NCBI GenBank assembly: GCA_900540855.1
Contig: UQHK01000011.1
Location: 12,422 to 76,421 of the forward strand
Reading direction: 5' to 3'
From: an uncultured Collinsella sp.
Lineage (GTDB): Bacteria > Actinomycetota > Coriobacteriia > Coriobacteriales > Coriobacteriaceae
DNA: 64,000 nt
Below, in pieces: positions 16,620 through 25,702 of this stretch; position 1 is the stretch's first letter; each line of letters begins with the position of its first letter. Below the pieces are notes generated by a model. The model saw only the letters and a program-made list of their open reading frames with translations. It did not search any database and had not been told where the DNA came from. The translations under genes and the position numbers were made by a program.

Positions 16620-17440
16620 AGCGGGCGATCCATCCCATAAAGGCAGATATGATGCGTTTGTACAGGATGTTTCCGGCGAAGCTTGGTCTTGCGCTTATGC
16701 TGGCGTTCGGCCTTCTCTTCGGTGTCTTTCTAAAAAACGGAACAACGTTGCTCGCCTTTGGCAATAGCGTTTTTGGGGAGGATATTGGTTTCTTCTGGAA
16801 TGTAATCGATCCTTCTGCACCCGATGAGTCCCTTGTGCGCAGTGCTTTTGCCGGCACCTCTCTGTTCGTTCCACTCATCGTTTGCCTGGCGATTTTACAG
16901 GAGCACGGCTATGAAGAGGGATACCGAATTTCTTCAGCAAGAGGTCTTACCCGCTTTTATGGGGTTCTAGCTCATGCGCTTTCGTCTGCTTTAATAATTG
17001 GCGCAGCATATAGTGCGCTTTGCTTTCTTCTGTTTGCAATAGCCATAATACGTGGAGGGCATAGCTACGCGCATGGCATGCTGGCTGCATTTTTGCCTGC
17101 AATGATAGTCAACACCGTATTGGTGATATCGGTTGCGCTGGAGACGGTGACCATCTATCGGATTACAGGCAGCGCTGTATTGAGCGGGGCTGCAATAATA
17201 ATCGGATTTGTCATGAGCTTGACGCTCTACGGAGCCTTCCTTCAGGCACCTATACCATCCTTGCGATGGATCTTCTTCCTTCCTGGGCCGTACCTTGGAG
17301 TCGGATGCGCCCTTGGGTATAGCGATATGGGGCAACTGGCGCTTCTGGGCTATGGCGTGGCAGCCAGCTGTTTATCGGTATTGATTTACGCTCTCGTGAG
17401 CTTTCGTGCTGGGGGTGTGCTCAATGGCTCGTCAGATTAA
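16616..17440 (+). CDS. ABC-2-type permease of locus A, first
   Basis: 274-aa membrane protein with about six hydrophobic segments: one after the N-terminal basic stretch (KLGLALMLAFGLLFGVFL), one at 82-92, and four between residues 120 and 265. Lack of an ATPase domain and the position directly after the ATPase gene identify it as the transport partner. It overlaps the ATPase gene by 4 bases and is itself overlapped by the next permease gene. Sequence identity to a named family is not obvious to me; an ABC-2 fold is inferred from layout. Confidence 0.75.
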   Translation: MKRAIHPIKADMMRLYRMFPAKLGLALMLAFGLLFGVFLKNGTTLLAFGNSVFGEDIGFFWNVIDPSAPDESLVRSAFAGTSLFVPLIVCLAILQEHGYEEGYRISSARGLTRFYGVLAHALSSALIIGAAYSALCFLLFAIAIIRGGHSYAHGMLAAFLPAMIVNTVLVISVALETVTIYRITGSAVLSGAAIIIGFVMSLTLYGAFLQAPIPSLRWIFFLPGPYLGVGCALGYSDMGQLALLGYGVAASCLSVLIYALVSFRAGGVLNGSSD

Positions 17441-18242
17441 AAGATTCCTCCATTCAGAATTGAAGCACGTGAGTAAATGGACGTACGCCTTAATCCCGGT
17501 AATTTATGCGTGCATGGTGGTATTGCAGCTTAATTCTTTCCCGATGTGGTTCTGCAGCCTCCGTGAGAACAGTTTCTTGGGCTTCTTCCCAGACCCGACG
17601 CTTCGGCTATCGGCGGAGGATGTCCTTCTATTTGGTAATGCAGAGGTTTTTCGCGGTCTGCTGTTCAACGTAGCCCCGTTGGCTCATGCATTGTTCTTTC
17701 CGTTCATCGCGGCTTGTATTGTGCCGCGCTTTGTCAGTTCGGGCTTTGTCGAGGAACCGTGGGGGCTGTCGGAGGCTCGGGGAGGGAAGCGGGCGTGCGT
17801 TACCGTTGCGCGAGCGATGCTGTCTTCTTTCGCCCTAGTGGGCGCGTTTATCCTGTCAAGTGTCGTTTTGTACTGTCTTAACTGCGCAATCGTTTTGGAT
17901 GCTCAACAGTATTTCAACCTGAATATGTTTTGCGATCGACTTCTTCTGGCGAGTGCGGTCTGCCTTGCATACGTGGTCTCTTGCGTGATCGTTGTTTCCT
18001 ATTTTGGATCCGGCTTCGGTCCTATTGGCATGCTGTTGCTTGTCAACGTCGTAACGATCTACATACAGGTCGGAGCCAATTCCATGCTTCCGTTTCCGTC
18101 CTCGATGCTCATGTGGATTTGCGGCGTGACCCCGTTGGGGGACGGTCAATGCGTTTCGATTTTGATTGACTGCCTAATAAACGTAGCAAGCGTTTTTGCC
18201 ATCTGCTTTACCGTCGACCGATTGCGGTCGAGATTTCTTTGA
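17424..18242 (+). CDS. ABC-2-type permease of locus A, second
   Basis: 272-aa membrane protein with about six hydrophobic segments and a basic cytoplasmic N-terminus (MARQIKRFLHSELKHVSKW). The start at 17424 has GGGGGTG six bases upstream and overlaps the preceding permease by 17 bases; a GTG at 17406 is a weaker alternative. It completes an ATPase-permease-permease unit that should act as a heterodimeric exporter or immunity transporter for the Cys-rich peptide. Confidence 0.75.
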   Translation: MARQIKRFLHSELKHVSKWTYALIPVIYACMVVLQLNSFPMWFCSLRENSFLGFFPDPTLRLSAEDVLLFGNAEVFRGLLFNVAPLAHALFFPFIAACIVPRFVSSGFVEEPWGLSEARGGKRACVTVARAMLSSFALVGAFILSSVVLYCLNCAIVLDAQQYFNLNMFCDRLLLASAVCLAYVVSCVIVVSYFGSGFGPIGMLLLVNVVTIYIQVGANSMLPFPSSMLMWICGVTPLGDGQCVSILIDCLINVASVFAICFTVDRLRSRFL

Positions 18243-18284
18243 TTGTTTGTGAGGGATGATCATACCGAGCATACCAAATACAGA

Positions 18285-18316
18285 GGGGGCGGGCACCGTG
18301 GCTGGTGTCCGCCCCC
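18285..18316. terminator. Bidirectional terminator hairpin
   Basis: GGGGGCGGGCACC pairs with GGTGTCCGCCCCC (one mismatch) around a 6-nt loop, between the convergent exporter operon and the glutamine amidotransferase gene. Confidence 0.65.
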
Positions 18317-18352
18317 CCGGCTTAGGAGGCTTTAACTTGTGTAGCTTGCGAA

Positions 18353-19162
18353 CTAGCGGGCCTGCTTAACCTTGGCCGCTGCCTCGACAAACGACTTCCA
18401 CAGGTTAAAGTCGGTCTCGAGCGTCTTCCACGTATACTCGGGGTGCCATTGCACGCCCAGGCAGAACGGCTGGCCCTCGACCTCGATGCACTCGGGTACG
18501 CCATCGGTTGCCTTGGCGACCAGGCGCGTGCTTTTACCCAGACGGTCGACGCAGCAGTGATGTGCCGAGTTGGTCTGGATGAGCCTGTGCCCGCCAACCG
18601 CGCGCTCCAGCAGCGAGCCCGGCACGACCTCGACAGGATGCACAGGGTCGTTGAGCACGTGGGTATGGCGCCACTGCGTGCGACCCTCGCGCGCACCTAG
18701 GCTCGGCACGTCCATGCACAGGGTGCCGCCGGTGGCGACGTTGAGCAGCTGCGTGCCGCGGCAGGTGGTAAAGAGTGGCTTTTTGGCGCGGAGCACCTCG
18801 TTAACCAGCTTAAACTCAAAACGGTCGCGAATCTCGCAGCACAGTGTGGGGTCGTAGGGGCGCTCGTCGCCCCAGCGCTTGGGGTTGACGTCCGGGCCGC
18901 CGGGAATGGCGATGCCGTCGGCGATGTCGACGTAATGACGGATAACCTCAATGTCCTCGGTGATGGACATCTGCAGCGGCAGGCCGCCGGCGGCAAGAAT
19001 GGCATCGACAAAGACACTTGCGATTTCCTCGTTGGGGGAGAGCGTTTCGCTCAAAAACGGCTTTGCCTCTTCCCAACGCGGTGCGACGAGGATGAGTGGG
19101 CGGTCGGCGGGGTCGACGTTGACATGCGGGGTGTAGGACGATGAGGTGCGGGTTCCGATCAT
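18353..19162 (-). CDS. Class I glutamine amidotransferase / gamma-glutamyl hydrolase (peptidase C26)
   Basis: 269-aa C26-family hydrolase of the PuuD-like (gamma-glutamyl-GABA hydrolase) group. The nucleophile is Cys134 in LFTTCRGTQLLNVATGG; His240 and Glu242 lie in LGVQWHPEY; IPGGPDVNP forms the substrate loop. As a stand-alone domain it would hydrolyse gamma-glutamyl amides. It lies upstream, by 87 bases on the same strand, of a polar amino-acid ABC transporter ATPase gene, which fits a role in releasing or scavenging glutamate/glutamine. The true substrate is not readable from the sequence. Confidence 0.88.
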   Translation of the reverse strand: MIGTRTSSSYTPHVNVDPADRPLILVAPRWEEAKPFLSETLSPNEEIASVFVDAILAAGGLPLQMSITEDIEVIRHYVDIADGIAIPGGPDVNPKRWGDERPYDPTLCCEIRDRFEFKLVNEVLRAKKPLFTTCRGTQLLNVATGGTLCMDVPSLGAREGRTQWRHTHVLNDPVHPVEVVPGSLLERAVGGHRLIQTNSAHHCCVDRLGKSTRLVAKATDGVPECIEVEGQPFCLGVQWHPEYTWKTLETDFNLWKSFVEAAAKVKQAR

Positions 19163-19249
19163 GGTTGCGGCTTTCGAATCCGGGTGGACATGGCACAGGG
19201 GTGGCGCGGGGCAAACGTTACTGATGAATTTGCCCGCGTGGCAATTGGG

Positions 19250-20014
<765 letters not shown>

Positions 20015-20050
20015 GGTGCTCGGCTCCTTATGACTCGAAATGGTAAAGCG

Positions 20051-20884
20051 TTAGCGGATGATCGTCGCGCCGGTCTTGTGCGAGACGTAGACAGCGGCCT
20101 TGTTGATCGCGACGTTGATGAGGATATAGATGACCGCGATCACCAGGTAGACCGACACGAGGGCGTCGTAGTTGGTAATGAGCACGCGGGCGTTTTGCAT
20201 GAGGTCGGGGTAGCTCACCACGTAGGCGACGGTGGTGTCTTTGACGACGACCACGAGCTGCGAAATCAACGACGGAATGATAAACCGAATAGCCTGGGGC
20301 AATACGATTTTAAAGGTGATTTTAGCCTTGGAGAGGCCGAGCGCCTGGGCAGCCTCGACCTGGCCGCGCGGCACGGCGTTGACGCCGGCACGGAAGATTT
20401 CGGCCAGTACACCGGCTGCGGCGAGCGCGACGGGAAGCGTGAGCATCCAAAACGACGGCAGCGCGATCTTGTACTGGGGCAGCACCAAAAAGAAGAAGTA
20501 GATGAACAGCAGGCTCGGCACGCCGCGGAAGAAATCGGTGAGCACGCGGCAGACCAGCTGCAGCGGCTTAATGTCGCTGGTGCGACCGAGCATAAGGGCA
20601 AGGCCGAGCACCAGCGCGATGGCGCCGGCGGTGAGTGCGACTTTAACGGTGCCCTCAAAGCCGGCAAGCAGGAACTTCCAGGTGGTGAGGTGCGTAAAGA
20701 AATACCAATAGTGAACCGAAAGCTGGCCGGTCACATAAAAGCGCTGCAACACGAGGGCAACGAGTGCGACGACGGCAACCAGCGAGATGGCGGTGCCGAT
20801 GCGAATCTTGGCGCGCATCTTGGGGCCGGGAGCCTCGTAGAGCGCATCGCGCATGGTGAGCGCGGAGGTGGAGTGCTTGCTCAT
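20051..20884 (-). CDS. Polar amino-acid ABC transporter permease, second
   Basis: 277-aa HisM-type permease. After a long cytoplasmic N-terminus and a first membrane segment (about 28-47), the typical BPD_transp_1 core follows, with FFRGVPSLLFIYF and the EAA-like loop AEIFRAGVNAVPRGQVEAAQALGLS. It overlaps the preceding permease gene by 4 bases (coupled translation) and is followed by the ATPase gene. Confidence 0.92.
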   Translation of the reverse strand: MSKHSTSALTMRDALYEAPGPKMRAKIRIGTAISLVAVVALVALVLQRFYVTGQLSVHYWYFFTHLTTWKFLLAGFEGTVKVALTAGAIALVLGLALMLGRTSDIKPLQLVCRVLTDFFRGVPSLLFIYFFFLVLPQYKIALPSFWMLTLPVALAAAGVLAEIFRAGVNAVPRGQVEAAQALGLSKAKITFKIVLPQAIRFIIPSLISQLVVVVKDTTVAYVVSYPDLMQNARVLITNYDALVSVYLVIAVIYILINVAINKAAVYVSHKTGATIIR

Positions 20885-21540
20885 CGGAGGATCCTCACCT
20901 TCTTATCGATATAGTTGCCAATGTGGCTCACCACAAAGGCCGTGCCCAGGTAGCCGAGCGCCGAGATAAAGAACGCGGCGACGCCGCCGAGCGAGCGCGT
21001 GTTGATGTAGCTCACCACGCCGGTGAGCTCCTGCGGTTTAAGCGGCACCTGACTGCCGAGTGCGGTGGTGAGCATGACGGCGATAAAGAGGTTGGTCATG
21101 GGCAGCACGCTCGAGCGCAGCGCCTGCGGAATCACGATCTTGGCGAGGATACGGCTGAAGCTCATGCCCAGCGAGCGGGCGGCTTCCACCTGGCCGACAC
21201 CGACAGTGTTGATGCCGCTCATAAAGTTCTCGGAGCCAAAGGCAGAACCCAAAAGGACCGTGGCGACGATAACGCAGGTGCGGTAGGGCAGGACGACCTT
21301 GAGCGGTGGCAGTGCGTAGACGACGATGATGAGCAGCGCGATGCCGGGGATGTTACGGAAGACCTGAACATACAGGTCGCCAAAGACGCGCAGCGGCTTG
21401 AGCGGCGACACGCGCATCACGGTGACGGCGACGGCCAGCACCATGGCGATGGCAAACGACTCAAGCGTCATGCCCCAGGTTGCTAGCAGCGCGTCGATAT
21501 AGTTCTGGCCATAGAGCGACCAGAGCTCGGAGAGACTCAT
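20881..21540 (-). CDS. Polar amino-acid ABC transporter permease, first
   Basis: 219-aa HisQ/GlnP-type permease with five membrane segments. Its EAA loop is SGINTVGVGQVEAARSLGMS, preceded by VQVFRNIPGIALLIIVVY. SD GGCGGGAGG is visible upstream of the ATG. It pairs with the permease that overlaps its 3' end. A hairpin (21565-21590) separates it from the binding-protein gene. Confidence 0.92.
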   Translation of the reverse strand: MSLSELWSLYGQNYIDALLATWGMTLESFAIAMVLAVAVTVMRVSPLKPLRVFGDLYVQVFRNIPGIALLIIVVYALPPLKVVLPYRTCVIVATVLLGSAFGSENFMSGINTVGVGQVEAARSLGMSFSRILAKIVIPQALRSSVLPMTNLFIAVMLTTALGSQVPLKPQELTGVVSYINTRSLGGVAAFFISALGYLGTAFVVSHIGNYIDKKVRILR

Positions 21541-21564
21541 GCGGACCTCCCGCCGGTAAGGAAA

Positions 21565-21590
21565 GGGGCTCCCGTGTGTACGGAAGCCCC
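21565..21590 (-). terminator. Intercistronic attenuator hairpin in the amino-acid transporter operon
   Basis: GGGGCTTCCGT pairs with ACGGGAGCCCC (minus strand, one mismatch), followed by TTTCCTT. It lies between the binding-protein gene and the first permease gene; partial termination would favour excess binding protein, as is usual for such operons. Confidence 0.6.
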
Positions 21591-21678
21591 GACAACTCAG
21601 TGAGGAAACAGTTTAGCGCAATAAAGCGCATCGTGCGTTTCCGTATGGTTTCGTAGCGGCCGTTACTAGGCTCGCTGC

Positions 21679-22674
21679 CTAGGCGCCGATCTCGGGCAGC
21701 TCGGGAACATTGGTGTCGCCCGTACGGTCGCCAATGCAGATCTGCCACAGCTCGGTCCAGGTGCCGTCATCCTCGATCTTCTTAAGGAAGCCGTTGACAA
21801 AGGCGACGCCGTCGGAATCGAGCGGCAGGCCGATGCCATAGGGCTCCTTGCTGCCGAAGGGCTTGCCGGCGATCTTATACTTACCGGGCTCGCGGACCAG
21901 GGCGCTCTGCTGCATGTTGTTGTCGATGACGTAGGCGTCAACGCGGCCCTGCTGGAGTGCCTGGCGGGCCTCCTCGTCGGTCTTGAACTCCTGCTGGCTG
22001 GCCTTGGGAGCGAGCTCCTCCAGGATGGCGGGGCCGTTGGAGCCGGACTGGACGGCGACGTTCTTGTCGGCCAGGTCGTCGACGCTCTTGATGTCGTCGT
22101 TGTCGGCGAGCACCAGGATAGCCTGCTGGGTGTAGTAGTAGGGACCGGCAAAGGAGACGAGCTTCTTGCGCTCGTCAGTGATGGTGTAGGTGGCAAAGAC
22201 AGCGTCGACCTGGCCGTTCTGCAGGACGGACTCGCGCGTGTCCGAGGTCACCTGGGTGATCTCGACCTTGTTCTCGCCCAGAATGTAGTTGGACAGGAGC
22301 TGTGCGATACCGGCGTCGAAGCCGCGGGTCTGACCGTCTTTCTCGTTGAGGAGGGAGAAAAGTGTGGAGGTCTGAACGCCACCGATCTTAAAGACACCGG
22401 CGTCCTTGACGGCCGTGGCCCAGGTGCTGGCGGCGATGGCGTCGTCATCGGCCTTGGGGCCGTTGTCGACGAGTTTGTCGAATGCCTTGGCATCGAGTAT
22501 GGTGGAAGCCTCGGTATCTTCGGAGCTCTTGGAGGAGCCGGCGGCGGAACCCTTGTCGGCCTCGGCGCTGGTGTCGGAGCAGCCGGCAAGACCAAGGCCG
22601 GCGACGGTTGCGAAGGTGGCGGCAACGAAGCCGCGGCGGTCGAGAACGACCTGCTGGGAGAGGTTTTTGCTCAT
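21679..22674 (-). CDS. Amino-acid-binding lipoprotein of the ABC transporter
   Basis: 331-aa family 3 solute-binding protein. A signal peptide with a twin-Arg-like RRGFVAATF start and lipobox LAGC gives lipidated Cys32. A Ser/Glu-rich linker of about 60 residues follows, then the ligand domain with FKIGGVQTST, the substrate loops FDAGIAQLL and VDAVFATYTITDERKKLVSFAGPYYY split across the motif, and SGSNGPA. The pattern is closest to glutamate/glutamine binding proteins. First gene of the operon. GAAAGGTG upstream of the ATG is the SD. Confidence 0.9.
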   Translation of the reverse strand: MSKNLSQQVVLDRRGFVAATFATVAGLGLAGCSDTSAEADKGSAAGSSKSSEDTEASTILDAKAFDKLVDNGPKADDDAIAASTWATAVKDAGVFKIGGVQTSTLFSLLNEKDGQTRGFDAGIAQLLSNYILGENKVEITQVTSDTRESVLQNGQVDAVFATYTITDERKKLVSFAGPYYYTQQAILVLADNDDIKSVDDLADKNVAVQSGSNGPAILEELAPKASQQEFKTDEEARQALQQGRVDAYVIDNNMQQSALVREPGKYKIAGKPFGSKEPYGIGLPLDSDGVAFVNGFLKKIEDDGTWTELWQICIGDRTGDTNVPELPEIGA

Positions 22675-22790
22675 GGTAGAACACCTTTCTCAATAAAATC
22701 CCTAGCGGTTGAGTAGAGTTATACCCTATCGCGCTCAAATGGGTCAACACGAAATAACTCAGAAACATACTTACCTTATGGGTAATTCTT

Positions 22791-22823
22791 CCTACCAAAA
22801 AGGGACAGGCACCTTTGTGGTGG
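22791..22823. repeat. Hybrid REP-like palindrome, GGGACAGG family, copy 4
   Basis: The left arm CCTACCAAAAAGGGACAGG matches the copies at 1924 and 7912. The right arm CACCTTTGTGGTGG instead matches the family at 50490. Pairing is therefore imperfect. The stretch 22675-23131 carries only this element, the three palindromes at 22859 and the dxs-like terminator. Confidence 0.7.
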
Positions 22824-22858
22824 TTCTTGCAGATGTGGTGGCCTGTCTCGCTGCTTTG

Positions 22859-23074
22859 TCTCAATCTGTAACAGTTAGACGAGGAAATGGGTTCTACCTG
22901 TTACAGATCGAGATTTTCTCTTTAGGGGAATTCGAATGTCTCAATCTGTAACATCTGGACGGCCAGAAGGTCTCTATCTGTTACAGATTGAGACAAAGGT
23001 CAGGGACTAAGACGTCTTTTCTAGATCTGTAACAGTTAGACGGGAATTCGGGCCATAGATGTTACAGATTGAGA
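22859..23074. repeat. Three tandem palindromes with core TCTCAATCTGTAACA
   Basis: Three interrupted palindromes follow each other: arms at 22859-22874/22898-22913, 22939-22953/22979-22993 (perfect 15 bp) and 23020-23034/23060-23074. The outer sequence is TCTCAATCTGTAACA and its complement TGTTACAGATTGAGA, with 23-26-nt spacers that partly share a GTTAGACG start. A BIME-like tandem cluster. Confidence 0.85.
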
Positions 23075-23092
23075 TAATCGTGCCGCGAAAAT

Positions 23093-23130
23093 AAAAACCT
23101 CCGCAGGGGTGCTTTCCTTGCGGAGGTTTT
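23093..23130 (-). terminator. Strong terminator of the DXS-like gene
   Basis: AAAACCTCCGCA pairs with TGCGGAGGTTTT around a 13-nt loop, and the minus strand continues TTTTTATTTTCG. It lies one base past the stop codon of the DXS-like gene. Confidence 0.9.
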
Positions 23131-23131
23131 C

Positions 23132-24913
23132 TTACTCGTTGAGTAGCCTTACGGCTTCGGCGGCCATGTTCTCGACCGTCATGCCGTTCTGAGCGAGCAA
23201 CTCTTTGGGGTCGTAGCGGTCGGGGAAGCCCTTGGCGATGCCGAAGGTGCGCGTGCGCACGGGCGTGCAGGCCAAGTAGCACGCGACACGCTCGCCCCAG
23301 CCACCGTCCAAGATGCCGTCCTCGAGAGTGACGACAACGCGATGCTCGGCGGCAAGGCTGTCGAGGAACTCACGGTCGAGCTCTGTTGCATAGCGCGGGT
23401 TGACGAGCGTGGCCTCGATGCCGTACTCGGCAGCCAAGCGGTTTGCCACGCGCTCGCCCAACTCAAAGAAATCGCCAAGCGCGAGCACGGCCACGTCGCG
23501 ACCCTGGCGCACCACGTTGTAATGAACGGCGCCGTAATCGGCGTCCTCGGCAGGCGCCAAGTCGGGGCGGCTTACCAAGCCAATGCCCGGCACGCGAATC
23601 GCCGCGGGATGCTCGCGGTGATCGAGCGACCAGCTCAGCATGGACAGATATTCCTCCATGCAGGCCGGCGCCAAGTAGTGCATGTTGGGAAGACCGCCCA
23701 GCATGGAAATATCAAAGAACGAGAGGTGCGTCTCGGATGTGGTGCCAAAGATCGACGCGCCAAATACCAGGATGGTTGCGGGGGCGTCGTTGAGGCACAG
23801 GTCGTGCCACAGTTCGTCGTAGGCGCGCTGCAAAAACGTGCCGTACACACCAAAGACTGGCTTGGCGCCCGAGCGCGCAAGCGCGGTGGCAAAGGTCACG
23901 GCGTGCTCCTCGGCAATGCCCACGTCGACAAACTGCTTGCCTGCCGCGGCGCGAAGCTCGGGTGTAAAGCCCATGATGTAGGGCGTGGCCGCCGTGATGC
24001 CCACGACCTGCGGATCGCGCTCGATGGCAGCGCTCAGGGCCTCGCCCGTAATATCGGCATAGGTGCGCGGCGCAGGCTCGCTCGGATGGCCCGGGCAGAG
24101 CTTGCGCCCAGTCGCCATGTCAAACGGACCCACATGATGCCAGCGCTCGGGGTCGCTCTGGGCTGGCTCAAAGCCCTTGCCCTTTGCGGTGGAGACGTGC
24201 AGCACGATGGGATGATCGATATCGCGCAGCTCCTGCAGCGTGTCGACCAGGGCCAACACATCGTTGCCGGTGTCCAGATAGCGGTAGTCGAGCCCCATCG
24301 CGCGGAAAACGTTGCGCTCACAGGTGCCGTTGCTGGCGCGCAGCTCGGCCAGATTGCGATACAGGCCACCGTGGTTTTCGGCGATGGACTGGTCGTTATC
24401 GTTGACGATGATGATCAAGTTGCTGTCGAGTTCGGCGGCATTGTCGAGGCCCTCAAACGCCAAGCCGCCCGAAAGCGAGCCGTCGCCAATGATGGTAATG
24501 ACGTTGTACGTATCGCCCGCCAGGTCACGAGCGTGTGCCAGGCCGCAGCCCAGGCTCACCGACGTGGAGGTATGGCCCATGGCAAACAAGTCGTGCTCGG
24601 ACTCGTCGGGATTGGCAAAGCCAGAAGCCTCACCATAACGCTCCGGATCGATATAAGTGTACGCGCGCCCAGTCAGCGCCTTGTGGGCGTAGGTCTGGTG
24701 CGAAACGTCAAAGACAATCTTGTCGATGGGGGAGTTAAACACGCGATGAAGCGCAACCGTAAGCTCAACGACGCCCAGGTTGGGGGCAACGTGCCCGCCG
24801 ACAGCGGCGGAGCTTTCGAGGATTGCCTGACGGATCTCGCCGCAGAGCAGCGGAAGCTCGGCGCGGTCGAGAGCCTTGACGTCCTCGGGCGTTGTCGTTT
24901 GCGTAAGCAGCAT
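23132..24913 (-). CDS. DXS-like thiamine-diphosphate enzyme with altered acceptor site
   Basis: 593-aa protein clearly homologous to 1-deoxy-D-xylulose-5-phosphate synthase, which condenses pyruvate and glyceraldehyde 3-phosphate for isoprenoid and thiamine synthesis. Kept features: His41 (GGHVAPNLG), His72 (SHQTYAHK), ThDP motif GDGSLSGG (143-150), Glu335 (GIAEEHAVT), Tyr357, Arg363 and His396. Aligned with a constant offset of 35 to E. coli DXS, Arg420 is Gly385, Asp427 is Thr392 and Arg478 is Gly443. These three residues are known to bind the phosphorylated acceptor or to be needed for catalysis. The usual DRAG...GADGxTHQG block is rewritten to FGASIFGTTSETHLS. It may therefore use a different acceptor, or be a paralogue beside a true dxs elsewhere. 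Single-gene transcript with a strong terminator. Confidence 0.85.
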   Translation of the reverse strand: MLLTQTTTPEDVKALDRAELPLLCGEIRQAILESSAAVGGHVAPNLGVVELTVALHRVFNSPIDKIVFDVSHQTYAHKALTGRAYTYIDPERYGEASGFANPDESEHDLFAMGHTSTSVSLGCGLAHARDLAGDTYNVITIIGDGSLSGGLAFEGLDNAAELDSNLIIIVNDNDQSIAENHGGLYRNLAELRASNGTCERNVFRAMGLDYRYLDTGNDVLALVDTLQELRDIDHPIVLHVSTAKGKGFEPAQSDPERWHHVGPFDMATGRKLCPGHPSEPAPRTYADITGEALSAAIERDPQVVGITAATPYIMGFTPELRAAAGKQFVDVGIAEEHAVTFATALARSGAKPVFGVYGTFLQRAYDELWHDLCLNDAPATILVFGASIFGTTSETHLSFFDISMLGGLPNMHYLAPACMEEYLSMLSWSLDHREHPAAIRVPGIGLVSRPDLAPAEDADYGAVHYNVVRQGRDVAVLALGDFFELGERVANRLAAEYGIEATLVNPRYATELDREFLDSLAAEHRVVVTLEDGILDGGWGERVACYLACTPVRTRTFGIAKGFPDRYDPKELLAQNGMTVENMAAEAVRLLNE

Positions 24914-25141
24914 CGTTGTGGGTTACTCCATGCGAATCGAGCACCGGCGCTCCCTCGGCCGGCACAATTGCACAAAACAGTCTCGCACATTTTGGCGTTT
25001 GATATGTGACGGCGGCGCGGTAATTCGCCAACTGGCGGGGCAAAACGTTTTGTCTGATGCCATACTGGTAGATTCGATGATGATTTTATTCAATGCGTGC
25101 AGGCCGTGGCATGCCGCCGTGAGCCGCTGGAAGGAGGCAGC

Positions 25142-25699
25142 ATGTCTGATGCCGTTCGTGCCGAGAAAATCGCGCACGAGGTCGACTATGCCGCCCGTCA
25201 GCTGGCCCAGGCGGGCCGCTTGGACCTGACGCACGAGTTTATCCAGCATGGCGACGTGACGGTGTATGCGCATGTGATTTCGGTGGCGCGGGCGAGCCTG
25301 TCCTTTGCCGAGTGCTTGGGCCGTGCTGGCATTTCGGTCGACCGTGCCTCGCTGTTGCGCGGGGCCCTGCTGCACGATTACTTTCTCTATGATTGGCACG
25401 ACCCCGATCCGAGCCATCGACTGCACGGATTTCGGCATCCATTTTTTGCCCTGGCGCGTGCCGAGGAAGATTTTGAGCTGACGCCGCGCGAGCGGAATAT
25501 CATCGTGCGCCATATGTTTCCGCTGGTACCGGTTCCACCGACGTGTCGCGAGGCATGGATTGTGTGCCTGGCCGATAAATGGTGCGCTCTGTGCGAGACA
25601 GTCGCCGGCCGTCTGCCGCGCAAAGGCGGCGCGAACGATTTGAACGAGGGCACGAGTGACGGTTCGAGCAAAGATTCGAGCGAGAAGAGGAGAGGGTAG
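25142..25699 (+). CDS. HD-domain phosphohydrolase-like protein
   Basis: 185-aa protein with HD-superfamily features: HVISVARASL (first His), LLRGALLHDYFLYDW (HD pair), HGFRHPFFALARAEED and a late Asp in CLADKWCAL. The family includes metal-dependent phosphohydrolases and nucleotidases; no substrate is evident. The Ser/Gly/Lys-rich C-terminal tail is low complexity. SD GGAAGGAGG is 4 bases before the ATG at 25142; an open frame continues 15 codons upstream. It is followed after 3 bases by a CmpB-like gene, so the two form an operon. Confidence 0.82.
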   Translation: MSDAVRAEKIAHEVDYAARQLAQAGRLDLTHEFIQHGDVTVYAHVISVARASLSFAECLGRAGISVDRASLLRGALLHDYFLYDWHDPDPSHRLHGFRHPFFALARAEEDFELTPRERNIIVRHMFPLVPVPPTCREAWIVCLADKWCALCETVAGRLPRKGGANDLNEGTSDGSSKDSSEKRRG

Positions 25700-25702
25700 A
25701 CG

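Noticed and set aside
22859..23074. CRISPR-like array, because of three repeats of similar length and spacing
   Set aside because: Each unit is a palindrome with two opposite arms, not identical direct repeats with unique spacers, and no cas gene is near.
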